Source: an uncultured Clostridia bacterium (GTDB taxonomy: Bacteria > Bacillota > Clostridia > Christensenellales > DTU072). Taken from it: DNA of 64,000 bases. The DNA lies in assembly GCA_946621465.1 (NCBI GenBank), contig CAMOOO010000007.1:1-64000 (forward strand). Direction: 5' to 3'. The stretch's first letter is position 1; each line of letters starts with the position of its first letter. Made by a program: the position numbers and the translations under genes. The notes below the pieces were generated by a model. That model had not been told where the DNA came from and did no database searches. It saw only the letters and a program-made list of their open reading frames with translations. This document shows positions 27,453 to 36,035 of this stretch, piece by piece.

Positions 27453-28492
27453 TATTTCTCCTTGATGAATTTTAATAACTGTTCAGCAATAGCCTGCGCC
27501 ATAAGTGGCGGAACAGCATTACCCACCTGTCTAAATTGTTGTGTTTTATTTCCTAAAAATATAAAATCATCTGGGAACGACTGAATCCTTGCACATTCAC
27601 GGACGGTAGGTACTCGATCATATTTATAATGGAAATGGTGTCTATGCCCTGTATCAATAGTCGGGGCAGGTTTTTTACTATCAAATCTTGTCCAAGCAAC
27701 GTGAAAATTTCTACTAGTTCTATAAGGTTCAGGCAAATCCTTATAGTTACCACCATCTGGCACCATACTAATTATCTTTTTGACTTTTTCAGAATGAGTG
27801 GCAGCAATATGGTTCTTGACAACAGACGAATTTTTACGCATAAGTTTTTGATATTCACAAGAACAATCCGTTGCATAATCTTGTGTTTCAGAACCCAACG
27901 TATCAATTAAAGCAGGCAAATCGCTTAAAGCCATTTCACTAGTAACACGTTCATCGTGTTTTTTGGGGAATTCAAACTTTCCATCCAATAATCCAACAAA
28001 AACGACTCTTTTTCGTGTTTGCGGAACGCCATAGTCTGCGGCACATATAATTTGATAAGAAACAGTATAACCCAAATTCGTCAAACGCTCAATTATACTA
28101 TCTTTAATTTGTCCATTAAAAAGAGAAACCAAGCCCGGCACATTTTCAATAACAAAAGCAGTCGGACGTATTTCCTCTACGAGCCTAATATATGAAAGAT
28201 ATAACTTATTTCGTGGATCATCAAATTTTCTCGGACCGGATAAAGACATCCCTTGACAAGGTGGACCACCTATAATAACATCAATTTTTTTATTATTCGT
28301 TACCTTGTCAATATCAATCTTATGAATAGTCGTGATATCACCACAAATAGATTTCGCTCCTTTGTGATTAAATTCAAATGTTTCTAACGCTTTTTTGTCG
28401 TTATCAATGCCTAAAACGACATTATATCCTGCGGATTCAAAACCGTAAGACAAACCACCACAGCCGCAAAACAAGTCTATTACGTTAATCAT
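27452..28492 (-). CDS. DNA cytosine-5 methyltransferase (first of the pair)
   Basis: A 346-residue C5-cytosine methyltransferase: VIDLFCGCGGLSYGFESAG (I), GGPPCQGMSLSG with catalytic C79 (IV), ENVPGLV (VI), QTRKRVVFVG (VIII), RECARIQSFPDDF and QVGNAVPP (IX-X). The region between VIII and IX is long (about 120 residues) and very different from that of the second methyltransferase, so their targets should differ. The start at 28492 is set by AAAGGTGG 7 nt upstream; longer starts would overlap the HTH gene further. The last base overlaps the nuclease start. Confidence 0.94.
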   Translation of the reverse strand: MINVIDLFCGCGGLSYGFESAGYNVVLGIDNDKKALETFEFNHKGAKSICGDITTIHKIDIDKVTNNKKIDVIIGGPPCQGMSLSGPRKFDDPRNKLYLSYIRLVEEIRPTAFVIENVPGLVSLFNGQIKDSIIERLTNLGYTVSYQIICAADYGVPQTRKRVVFVGLLDGKFEFPKKHDERVTSEMALSDLPALIDTLGSETQDYATDCSCEYQKLMRKNSSVVKNHIAATHSEKVKKIISMVPDGGNYKDLPEPYRTSRNFHVAWTRFDSKKPAPTIDTGHRHHFHYKYDRVPTVRECARIQSFPDDFIFLGNKTQQFRQVGNAVPPLMAQAIAEQLLKFIKEK

Positions 28493-28673
28493 TGTTTCCA
28501 CCTTTACATTTCCGACCATCATCGGGTTTATTTGCTTTGACAGGGATTGCCCAATTATCTCCTAATTTGAAAACACCTTCTATTCGTCCGGTCATACATA
28601 ATATCTGAACTCTTCGTTGAGATATATTCCACTTTTTTGCTGCTTGGCTTGCGGTCATATATTGATTACTCAT
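28485..28673 (-). CDS. Small HTH protein, probable controller of the methyltransferase operon
   Basis: A 62-residue protein with an excisionase/MerR-type winged helix: MTASQAAKKWNISQRRVQILCMTGRIEGVFKLGDNWAIP. Such small proteins bind operator DNA. It is the first gene of the operon and overlaps the methyltransferase by 8 bases, a position typical of restriction-modification controller proteins, although its fold is not the classical C-protein. AAGGAG lies 5 nt before the ATG at 28673. A GTG 21 nt upstream is less likely. Confidence 0.75.
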   Translation of the reverse strand: MSNQYMTASQAAKKWNISQRRVQILCMTGRIEGVFKLGDNWAIPVKANKPDDGRKCKGGNND

Positions 28674-28706
28674 GCGTACTCCTTTTTGTTCCACGGGACG
28701 AATAAT

Positions 28707-28735
28707 AGTATATCACAAAACAATGAAAATTTCAA
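28707..28735 (-). promoter_or_regulatory. Promoter of the HTH-methyltransferase-nuclease operon
   Basis: TTGAAA (28730-28735), 17 nt, TATACT (28707-28712) on the minus strand, about 35 bp upstream of the HTH start. Confidence 0.8.
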
Positions 28736-28884
28736 GGCTTCACTTGACAACCGCACAAGATTTTTTGAAAAGTAAAGGACTTACATGAAAACCCTCATTT
28801 CCTGTTTTATAGAAAGGGCAAAATATCTTCTTCTTTTGATTCAGGTTCGACCATTTTGGCAGGCTCTCCACCATTCCAGTCCTA

Positions 28885-28922
28885 GCCTACAAGATCATAT
28901 TTGATGACTTTGTAGGCTTTTT
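28885..28922 (+). terminator. Intrinsic terminator
   Basis: Eight-bp stem GCCTACAA/TTGTAGGC with a T5 tail. No plus-strand gene ends just before it. The upstream GGTTCGA and CTCTCCACCA pieces (about 28842-28872) hint at a decayed tRNA-like end. Confidence 0.65.
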
Positions 28923-29126
28923 GCTTAAAAAACGACAATTTTTATGGCTTTTTAGAGGTCCTAAAGACCGCTTGAAAGTAGGTAGCGTATCGAACCCTAG
29001 TACGCACAATTTCGCTCTGAACAATCAGACGTAGCCCTTGAAAAACGGGGTAACTTTATGAGCATGAGGATACCTGTCCTATGTGGAAGCAGTTCCCGGT
29101 GTGCTGGCACATTCTCTCTCGAAAAA

Positions 29127-29228
29127 AGTGGGGAGAAGCCCATTTTAGTGGGGATTTCACCCCATTTTATATTTACGTCGCCGCTCCAAACCGGGGAAAA
29201 AAGCCCCGTGGGGCGCCCCGAAAGGGGC
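29127..29228. other. Palindromic tract, possible remnant of a conjugative-element origin
   Basis: Two adjacent 20-22-bp units, AGTGGGGAGAAGCCCATTTT (29127-29146) and a second (29147-29168) with TGGGG/CCCCA arms, are followed by GCCCC-GT-GGGGC and GCCCC-GAAA-GGGGC hairpins (29203-29228). Clusters like this occur in replication or transfer origins of integrative elements, but no relaxase or replication gene remains. The DNA between 28923 and 29126 shows nothing recognisable. Confidence 0.35.
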
Positions 29229-29397
29229 TAAAGGTTGGGGCGCGACCTAACGCGTTCGGGGGCGGGAGGGATATGCCACCTTTCTTGTATGCCCTTTCAA
29301 AATATGCTCATAGGGTAATATATCCATGCATTTTGGAAAGAATCCTGTATGTCGTGCCATATTCGCAGAAATGCACTCCACAAATGCCTACTATTAA

Positions 29398-29426
29398 TTG
29401 ACAAATCTATTAAAGTAAAGTATTAT
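29398..29426 (+). promoter_or_regulatory. Promoter of the exopolysaccharide operon
   Basis: TTGACA (29398-29403), 17 nt, TATTAT (29421-29426). The first gene starts at 29608, giving a leader of about 175 nt. Confidence 0.8.
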
Positions 29427-29514
29427 ATAATTAAATATTTATGGAATCATCATTCTATGATATTTGCTTGCAATTTCTCAGCAAAGACCTTGAAGCTGTT
29501 GCACTTGACTTTAT

Positions 29515-29594
29515 GAGGAATGACATACGCTTTCTTTTCAGGGAAGAAATCTTTATTCTCCCCTTGGGAAAGATGTGCCCATTCCTCTTTTTTT
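29515..29594 (+). terminator. Leader attenuator before the exopolysaccharide genes
   Basis: GAGGAATG (29515-29522) pairs with CATTCCTC (29580-29587), followed by T7 and then the first gene 13 nt later. An inner imperfect hairpin (AGGGAAGAAAT against ATTCTCCCCT, about 29540-29564) fills the loop. This looks like a terminator inside the leader that must be read through. A 61-codon frame from 29441 crosses it and could be a leader peptide. Confidence 0.5.
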
Positions 29595-29607
29595 ATAGGT
29601 TTTACAA

Positions 29608-30249
29608 ATGTACAAAAATTTTCTAAAAAGAGTATTTGATTTCATCCTCTCTTTGGGTGGCATCATCGTTTTCGGATGGCTGTTTATCTTAATTGCCATT
29701 CTAATCAAGATCGATTCCAAAGGTCCGGTTCTGTTTAAACAAAAACGTGTCGGCAAAAATAAGAAGCTGTTCGACATCTATAAATTCCGCACCATGTACG
29801 TCGATACGCCCAAAGATATGCCTACGCACATGCTCAATAATCCCGACGCCTTTATCACTAAGGTCGGCAAATTCCTAAGAAAAACCAGCCTCGATGAGTT
29901 CCCCCAGTTCTTTAACATCCTCAAAGGCGACATGGCTGTCATCGGACCTCGCCCTGCTCTTTGGAATCAAGAAGACCTTATTGCCGAACGCGATAAGTAC
30001 GGAGCCAACGACGTCCGTCCGGGCTTGACCGGTTGGGCGCAGATCAACGGTCGTGATGAATTGGAAATTCCCGTCAAAGCCAAACTCGACGGTGAGTACG
30101 TCGAAAAAATATCTTTCGGTATGGACTTTAAATGCTTTTTCGGCACGATCAAGAAAGTCTTTAAGCACGAAGGCGTCGTCGAAGGCGGCACCGGAGAACT
30201 TCATAAGGAAGAACAAGAAAAACAAGATAAAGCGGACGCAAACGAATGA
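29608..30249 (+). CDS. Priming undecaprenyl-phosphate sugar-1-phosphate transferase
   Basis: A 213-residue bacterial sugar transferase of the small, single-membrane-anchor type. One hydrophobic hairpin lies at about 9-32, then the catalytic domain with FKQKRVGKNKKLFDIYKFRTM, LRKTSLDEFPQFFNILKGDM, GPRPAL and RPGLTGWAQINGRD. It starts repeat-unit assembly by loading a sugar phosphate onto the lipid carrier at the inner membrane face. The C-terminus is an unusual lysine/glutamate-rich tail. There is no strong ribosome site behind the attenuator T tract. The stop overlaps the next start (ATGA). Confidence 0.93.
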   Translation: MYKNFLKRVFDFILSLGGIIVFGWLFILIAILIKIDSKGPVLFKQKRVGKNKKLFDIYKFRTMYVDTPKDMPTHMLNNPDAFITKVGKFLRKTSLDEFPQFFNILKGDMAVIGPRPALWNQEDLIAERDKYGANDVRPGLTGWAQINGRDELEIPVKAKLDGEYVEKISFGMDFKCFFGTIKKVFKHEGVVEGGTGELHKEEQEKQDKADANE

Positions 30250-31118
30250 AAAAAATATTGATCACCGGCGCCAATAGTTATATCGGCACCTCTTTTGAAA
30301 AATACGCTCACGAGCATTATCCCGATTTCGAGATCGACACCGTCGATATGCTCGATGGGACGTGGAAAGAAAAAGATTTCTCGTCTTATGACGTCGTCTA
30401 TCATGTCGCCGGCATCGCCCACTCGGACAGTGGCAAGATTTCCGAAGAGAAAGCCAAACTCTACTACTCAGTCAATACCGACCTGACGGTGGAGACGGCG
30501 AAGAAAGCAAAAGCCGATGGCGTAAAGCAGTTTATTTTTATGAGCAGCGCCATTGTTTACGGCGAGAGCGCCCCAATCGGGAAACAGAAGATCATCACTA
30601 AGGATACGCCCGTTTCGCCGGCGAACGCCTATGGCGACAGCAAAGTCCAAGCCGAGATTGGTCTGCATAAGCTCGAATCCGACGACTTTAAGGTCGTCAT
30701 CCTTCGCCCGCCGATGATCTACGGCAAAGGAAGCAAAGGGAATTATCCGATTTTGGCAAAATTTGCCCAAAAGCTCCCCGTTTTCCCGTACGTCAAGAAC
30801 GAGCGCTCTATGCTCTATATCGACAATCTCTGTGAGTTCGTCTGCTTGATGATACAAAACGACGAACAAGGCACTTTCTTTCCGCAAAACGCAGAATACA
30901 GCAACACGAGCGAACTGGTCAAAATGATCGCCGCCGCCCACGGCAAAAAGATTTGCTTGCCGAAAGGCTTCGGTTGGTGCCTTAAAATTTTGAGTCACGT
31001 CACGCCGCTTGTGAACAAGGCTTTCGGGAGCTTATCGTACGAAAAAAACATTAGTGAGTATCCACATAAATATCAAATTGTTGCATTGAATGAATCTGTG
31101 AAGGAAACAGAAAAATGA
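30246..31118 (+). CDS. NAD-dependent sugar epimerase/dehydratase (SDR)
   Basis: A 290-residue extended short-chain dehydrogenase: nucleotide loop TGANSYIGTS (7-16), FMSSAIVYGES, and the catalytic YGDSKVQAE (Tyr-x3-Lys). It probably reduces or epimerises a nucleotide sugar or the lipid-linked first sugar, since it overlaps the priming transferase by 4 bases. DNA up to about 31040 is GC-moderate; the last 25 codons are abruptly AT-rich, like the genes that follow. That looks like a recombination joint. Exact substrate unknown. Confidence 0.88.
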   Translation: MKKILITGANSYIGTSFEKYAHEHYPDFEIDTVDMLDGTWKEKDFSSYDVVYHVAGIAHSDSGKISEEKAKLYYSVNTDLTVETAKKAKADGVKQFIFMSSAIVYGESAPIGKQKIITKDTPVSPANAYGDSKVQAEIGLHKLESDDFKVVILRPPMIYGKGSKGNYPILAKFAQKLPVFPYVKNERSMLYIDNLCEFVCLMIQNDEQGTFFPQNAEYSNTSELVKMIAAAHGKKICLPKGFGWCLKILSHVTPLVNKAFGSLSYEKNISEYPHKYQIVALNESVKETEK

Positions 31119-31942
31119 ACGAATACAGTGTTTTAATGTCAGTATATAAAAATGATAAACCGGAATGGCTGACTCTTGCAATTGAAAGTATGCTTCAACA
31201 GACTATTCGATGTAACCAATTTGTTATTGTTTTAGATGGTCCAATATCAAAAGAATTGCATGGAGTTATTGATTATTATTGCAAAAAAGACCCTGATTTG
31301 TTTGAGGTAATTCCATTATCAAATAATGTCGGATTGGGACGAGCTTTAGATGTTGGTCTTGAAAAATGTCGGAATGAATTGGTAGCAAGAATGGATGCTG
31401 ATGATATATCGTTGCCTCAAAGATGTGAGAAGCTTCTACAACTTTTTAACGACAATCAAAATCTTTCTTTAGCAGGTACCAACATAGACGAATTCTATAA
31501 CGATCCTCAAAAAATTGTTTCTTCGAGAATTGTGCCAAGCGATTATGATGCTATAAAGAAATTTATGAGGAGACGAAGTGCTTTCAATCATCCTACGGTT
31601 ATGTTCAAAAAGAGCGAAGTTATACGATGTGGTGGTTATGGGTCCCTACGGCGGAAACAGGATTATGATTTGTTCTCAAGGATGATTAATATGAATTGTT
31701 ATGCTTTAAATATTCCGGAATCGTTATTACTCTTTAGATCCAGCGAAGATAATTTTAAGAGACGAAAAAGCAAGGAATATGTTAGGAGTTATATTAAGGT
31801 ACAAAAACTTAATTATCATCGAAAATATTGTTTTTTTCTTGATTTGGCGGTTGTTGTTGTGGGGCAAACTTTACTGAGAATTATGCCAATTAAAATAATT
31901 AAATTTTTGTCAGGAATGTTACTAAGAAAAAGGGTGCAATAA
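31115..31942 (+). CDS. Family 2 glycosyltransferase
   Basis: A 275-residue GT-A enzyme opening YSVLMSVYKNDKPEWL with the diphosphate-binding VARMDADDISLPQRCEKLL (DxD-type motif) and a later LRRKQDYDLFSRM. It should add one sugar to the lipid-linked repeat unit in the cytoplasm. The C-terminus has a hydrophobic stretch (about 240-260). It is AT-rich in contrast to the two genes before it, and overlaps the epimerase by 4 bases. Donor sugar not predictable. Confidence 0.9.
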   Translation: MNEYSVLMSVYKNDKPEWLTLAIESMLQQTIRCNQFVIVLDGPISKELHGVIDYYCKKDPDLFEVIPLSNNVGLGRALDVGLEKCRNELVARMDADDISLPQRCEKLLQLFNDNQNLSLAGTNIDEFYNDPQKIVSSRIVPSDYDAIKKFMRRRSAFNHPTVMFKKSEVIRCGGYGSLRRKQDYDLFSRMINMNCYALNIPESLLLFRSSEDNFKRRKSKEYVRSYIKVQKLNYHRKYCFFLDLAVVVVGQTLLRIMPIKIIKFLSGMLLRKRVQ

Positions 31943-32015
31943 ACAATTTGGAAAACGGGATGATTTATACCGCAAATTGGGAACTACGTGTAATAATATT
32001 TTTAAGGATCTTCTC

Positions 32016-32465
32016 ATGGGTAGAATAGCTAGAAAAATTAAGACAACTGTTTTTAAGGTTTTTAATATTAGATTTAGAAAATGCGTTTTATTTGAAACGC
32101 CGAGAATTTATTTTAAGAAAAAGACAAAAATAGGTCGTGGGACTAGTATTAATGATGCTGTGTTTATTCATGGTGCTGGCGGGGTGGAAATAGGCGACAA
32201 TTGTGTTTTGTCGCATGGAGTTACCATTTTATCAACAGGATTGAATATTGAAGACTGGTGCCTGTTAGAAGCGAGTAAAAGCCATATTGATGAAAAGGTG
32301 ACAATAGGTAATAATGTGTGGTTATGTGCCAATACAACAATCTGTCCTGGAGTTACAATTGGAGATAATGTTGTTATTGCTGCGGGAGCGGTTGTGGTTT
32401 CCGATTGTGAAAGTGGGTTTTTATATGGTGGGGTTCCTGCTAAAAAAATTAGGAGTTTAAAATGA
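32016..32465 (+). CDS. Hexapeptide-repeat acyltransferase
   Basis: A 149-residue left-handed beta-helix protein with hexapeptide turns (IGDNCVLSHGVTILS, IGNNVWLCANTTICPGVTIGDNVVIAAGAVV) and the closing GGVPAKKIR typical of sugar O- or N-acetyltransferases. It likely acetylates a sugar of the glycan. The start at 32016 is chosen for AAGGA 7 nt upstream; the frame is open 39 bases further but begins with TTG there. It overlaps the next gene by 4 bases. Confidence 0.88.
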   Translation: MGRIARKIKTTVFKVFNIRFRKCVLFETPRIYFKKKTKIGRGTSINDAVFIHGAGGVEIGDNCVLSHGVTILSTGLNIEDWCLLEASKSHIDEKVTIGNNVWLCANTTICPGVTIGDNVVIAAGAVVVSDCESGFLYGGVPAKKIRSLK

Positions 32466-33532
32466 AATTATTACATTTGACAGCAACACATTTAAATCCT
32501 ACTGGCGGGGTGCCAAAGGTTCTAAAGAAACTTGTGGAATACCAAAATATGATAGACGATGTAGAGTCAAGAGTATTATCAATTAATAAAGGCGTGACTA
32601 TTGATTATCCACATTTTTTTTGCGTTTCAACTCAAGAAGAATATACACATTTTTTTAAAGAGTTCAAACCAGATGTTATTATTATTCATAGTTTTTTCCA
32701 TTTAGAATATGTTTATGCCACAAAAATAATAAAAAAAATGGGGATACCATATTTCATAGAACCGCATGGATCATTTGGACGCGATGCGATGAGGAAGTCA
32801 AAAATAAAAAAATGGGTAGCGAACAATACTATATTTAAAGCTGTAATAAAGAATGCAGAAGGATTTATTTTTTTAAATTCTGCTGAAAAAAATGAATCGG
32901 TTTACCATAAGAAAAAGGAATTAATAATTCCGAATGGTATTGAAATTAAAACATATCCGGAAGAGGATAATATAAATCGTCCATACTACTTTTATTTTAT
33001 AGGAAGATTTGATATCCACCACAAAGGCTTGGATTATTTGACGAATGCGCTTGATATAATAGATAAAAAGGGAATTGAAGTGGAATTTCGTTTTTATGGG
33101 GAGGGAAGTCAGAAGGAAACGGCTTATTTACAGGATAAAATCAAGTTGTTTGAAAGTGTTAAGGCTACGGTTTATCAACCAATATACGGTGATGATAAGG
33201 ATAGCACGTTGCGGAGGTGTGGGGTAATGGTGCTCACCTCTCGCTATGAGGGAATGCCTATGACAATTTTAGAAGCATTATCATATGGCAACCCCTGCAT
33301 TATTACGCCGGGTACGAATATGCAAGATATTGTTTCAAAAAATGATTTAGGAATAGTATGCGATCTTAATGAAGATTCAATTGCTGATTCAATTATTAGG
33401 ATGAATGAATTGTATTCTAAAAAGAGGACTTATTATATTGATAATTGTATTGACTATGTGAAACAAAATTTCTTATGGGACAATATTGCAAAGAATTCGA
33501 TAAAAATTATTTCCTCATCATTATATATTTAG
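32462..33532 (+). CDS. Family 4 glycosyltransferase
   Basis: A 356-residue GT-B enzyme. The N-terminus has LTATHLNPTGGVPKVL. The C-terminal half carries YFYFIGRFDIHHKGLDYL and the E-x7-E signature region TSRYEGMPMTILEALSYGNP. A retaining sugar transfer onto the lipid-linked unit is expected. It is AT-rich with A/T-ending codons. It is coupled to the acyltransferase and followed 16 nt later by another GT4. Confidence 0.92.
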   Translation: MKLLHLTATHLNPTGGVPKVLKKLVEYQNMIDDVESRVLSINKGVTIDYPHFFCVSTQEEYTHFFKEFKPDVIIIHSFFHLEYVYATKIIKKMGIPYFIEPHGSFGRDAMRKSKIKKWVANNTIFKAVIKNAEGFIFLNSAEKNESVYHKKKELIIPNGIEIKTYPEEDNINRPYYFYFIGRFDIHHKGLDYLTNALDIIDKKGIEVEFRFYGEGSQKETAYLQDKIKLFESVKATVYQPIYGDDKDSTLRRCGVMVLTSRYEGMPMTILEALSYGNPCIITPGTNMQDIVSKNDLGIVCDLNEDSIADSIIRMNELYSKKRTYYIDNCIDYVKQNFLWDNIAKNSIKIISSSLYI

Positions 33533-33548
33533 CGGAGCATACAGAGAA

Positions 33549-34619
33549 ATGAGATTTTTATTTGTTACAAATAATCTATATGGAGGCGGCGCAGAGCGTG
33601 TTATTTCGGTGATATCAGATCAGTTGATTAAAGATGGTGAAGAAGTAGGTATCGTTATAAGTAAAAGAAAAAAAGGGGAGTATTTTCTTAACCCTCAAAT
33701 TACTGTTTTTGACAATAATAAACGAAAAAAAAATAGAATTTTACAAACATTTCAAGAAATAAAGGAAATAAGGAAAGTTTTAAAAAAATATCGTCCTGAT
33801 TTTGTTATTCCATTTTTAATTAATCCTGTTAGGGAAACTTTTATTGCCTCAGTCGGATTGCCTGTAAAACAAGTGAGTACAGTACGAAACAATCCCAAAG
33901 AAATGCGAAAATCAAGGCGGATAATACAAAATTACGTTTTGAGAAATAGCAACGTTATATGGTTACAGACAGCGGCGCAGAAGGATTATATTCCCAAAAC
34001 AGCTCATAAGAAATCATTTATTTTACCTAATCCAGTTGATCAAAGTATTCTGAATGCTTTTTGGGAAAGGCAGGAACACGATACAATTGAATTAATAATG
34101 ACTGGGCGTTTACACGAGCAAAAGAATTATCCCATGTTAATTAACGCTGTATCAATTGTTCATGAGAAATATCCCAATGTAAGATTGCGTATTTTTGGAC
34201 AAGGACCAAAGCAAGAAGAGTTAATGGCGTTAATTGAAGAAAAAAAAGCGTCAGGATATATTTGTTTATGTGGTCGAACAAATAATCCGTTAGAAGAACT
34301 TCTTAAATCCGATATCTTTGTGTTTAGTTCTGATTACGAGGGTATGCCAAATGCGCTTATGGAAGCGATGGCAATAGGACTACCCTGCATATCAACCGAT
34401 TGTCCGACAGGACCGAAAGAGCTTATTGGCGATAATGAGCGAGGAATGCTTGTCCCGGTAAACAATACACAGGAGATGGCAAACGCAATTATAGGAATGA
34501 TTGACAATCCAATAAAAGCCCAAAAAATGGGATGTGAAGCAAAAAATTATATTTCAAAAAAGTATTCACCTGAGATTATAACCCAAGCATTAATCGAAAA
34601 TCTTGTTAAATATAGATAA
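33549..34619 (+). CDS. Family 4 glycosyltransferase
   Basis: A 356-residue GT-B enzyme opening LFVTNNLYGGGAERVISVI, with LIMTGRLHEQKNYPMLINA and SSDYEGMPNALMEAMAIGLPCISTD in the donor-binding half, and DCPTGPKELI typical of the family that includes GalNAc and GlcNAc transferases of capsule loci. It is part of the AT-rich cassette. Donor and linkage unknown. Confidence 0.93.
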   Translation: MRFLFVTNNLYGGGAERVISVISDQLIKDGEEVGIVISKRKKGEYFLNPQITVFDNNKRKKNRILQTFQEIKEIRKVLKKYRPDFVIPFLINPVRETFIASVGLPVKQVSTVRNNPKEMRKSRRIIQNYVLRNSNVIWLQTAAQKDYIPKTAHKKSFILPNPVDQSILNAFWERQEHDTIELIMTGRLHEQKNYPMLINAVSIVHEKYPNVRLRIFGQGPKQEELMALIEEKKASGYICLCGRTNNPLEELLKSDIFVFSSDYEGMPNALMEAMAIGLPCISTDCPTGPKELIGDNERGMLVPVNNTQEMANAIIGMIDNPIKAQKMGCEAKNYISKKYSPEIITQALIENLVKYR

Positions 34620-34691
34620 TTATGTATAGAAATAAACAGATGAATAATTCATACGTTTTTTCAGAAAAAAGTAGTAATTAGAATATTAAAA

Positions 34692-36029
34692 ATGATATCA
34701 TTTTTCCCAAATAACAACGGTATTAATAAAAAAACTAGTATTATTAGAATAGCAATATTATCGCTATTATTATTTGGTTTTATTTATGAAGTCCAACCCA
34801 TAGGTATACCTGATTTATTAACATCAAGAAAAATAGTTTTTTATATATCGGGTGCAATTTATTATTATTTAACTTTTAGTAAGACTAAAATAGCCCATGT
34901 GAATATGGAGTCACGTGTAGCTGTGAAAAACTGCATGATTGTTCTCAGATTGGCAATTATTCTTCTGGTATATGTTTCAATAATCTATTTTATAAGCACA
35001 GCTCTAGGCAGTTATGGTCGTTCTGCCTTATCATTTGCAGTATTGTTTTTCGTATATGCGCCCTTTATGCCGCTGTTTTACTCAAAATTATTTAAAACAA
35101 CGAAAGAATTTGCAGTAGCATTAATTGTGGCGACACTTTTACAATGCATAGTAGTATTTGCTGATTTTTTCAGCGCGAATGTTCGTGTTTTTTTATTTGA
35201 ACATTTTGTTTTAGATACAAATTATAGTTATTTGACCACCGCAAGAGCCAGTGGATTAGGGGCAGGAGAATCATTACTTTCCATTAATCTTTTTTTGGGA
35301 TTGATAGGTTGTGGTTATATGCTCTTGCAAGGTAAATACACTCTGCTATTTGTATTATGCTACGGTATCATTACTTTTGCGGTCTTTTTGAGCGGTTCAA
35401 TAGGACTAACCTTTAGCTTACTATTGCTGATTACAATCATTATCTATTTATTATATAAAAAGAAGGTTTTTAGAATCACAAAAATTATCTTATTGGTAAT
35501 TGTTTTAATAGGTTTAATAATCACTATTATTCCAGAATTCTTTAACGATATAGAAAATTTCGAGATATATAAAAAATTCATAGATTTTTTATATAATAGA
35601 AATGAATCATCTTTTATTTCATCATTATCAAGACAACAAATCGCGCCAATCGATATTGATACAATTTTAGGAACTGGTTATCACGCAGGAGAATCTTGGA
35701 TGGGGAATACAACCAGAGCTGATTCTGGATATATTAAATCTTATTTTGGTTTTGGGTTGCCTATGGCAATTATTTTTTATTTGGTTTTTTATATTTCAAC
35801 ATTTAAAACAATAAAAAAAATTAATGATTTGCCAACAAAGGTTATTACATTTTTTTTCTTAGCGACAATTATAATTGCTGAAATTAAGGAACCATATATC
35901 TTCCACTTTGGAGAGCCAATTTTAATTCTAACTATTGTATATATTTCATTAAATCAGCAATGTCGAATGGAACTAATGAATAAACAAGATATAAAACAAA
36001 TTAAAGAAATAAATAAATGCGAGGAATGA
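34692..36029 (+). CDS. Polysaccharide polymerase (Wzy/O-antigen-ligase-like)
   Basis: A 445-residue integral membrane protein with about 11-12 hydrophobic helices and one longer outer loop (about 270-340), the usual layout of Wzy polymerases and O-antigen ligases. Sequence conservation in this group is low, and the call rests on topology, low GC and position between glycosyltransferases and the flippase. It would join repeat units on the outer face. No strong ribosome site is seen before the ATG. Confidence 0.78.
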   Translation: MISFFPNNNGINKKTSIIRIAILSLLLFGFIYEVQPIGIPDLLTSRKIVFYISGAIYYYLTFSKTKIAHVNMESRVAVKNCMIVLRLAIILLVYVSIIYFISTALGSYGRSALSFAVLFFVYAPFMPLFYSKLFKTTKEFAVALIVATLLQCIVVFADFFSANVRVFLFEHFVLDTNYSYLTTARASGLGAGESLLSINLFLGLIGCGYMLLQGKYTLLFVLCYGIITFAVFLSGSIGLTFSLLLLITIIIYLLYKKKVFRITKIILLVIVLIGLIITIIPEFFNDIENFEIYKKFIDFLYNRNESSFISSLSRQQIAPIDIDTILGTGYHAGESWMGNTTRADSGYIKSYFGFGLPMAIIFYLVFYISTFKTIKKINDLPTKVITFFFLATIIIAEIKEPYIFHFGEPILILTIVYISLNQQCRMELMNKQDIKQIKEINKCEE

Positions 36030-36035
36030 TTATTT

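Noticed and set aside
29081..29401. 106-codon plus-strand frame
   Set aside because: It runs through the palindromic tract and has low-complexity glycine/proline content and no ribosome site.
29441..29626. 61-codon frame in the exopolysaccharide leader as a normal gene
   Set aside because: No ribosome site or family; kept only as a possible leader peptide because its ATG lies just after the predicted transcript start.
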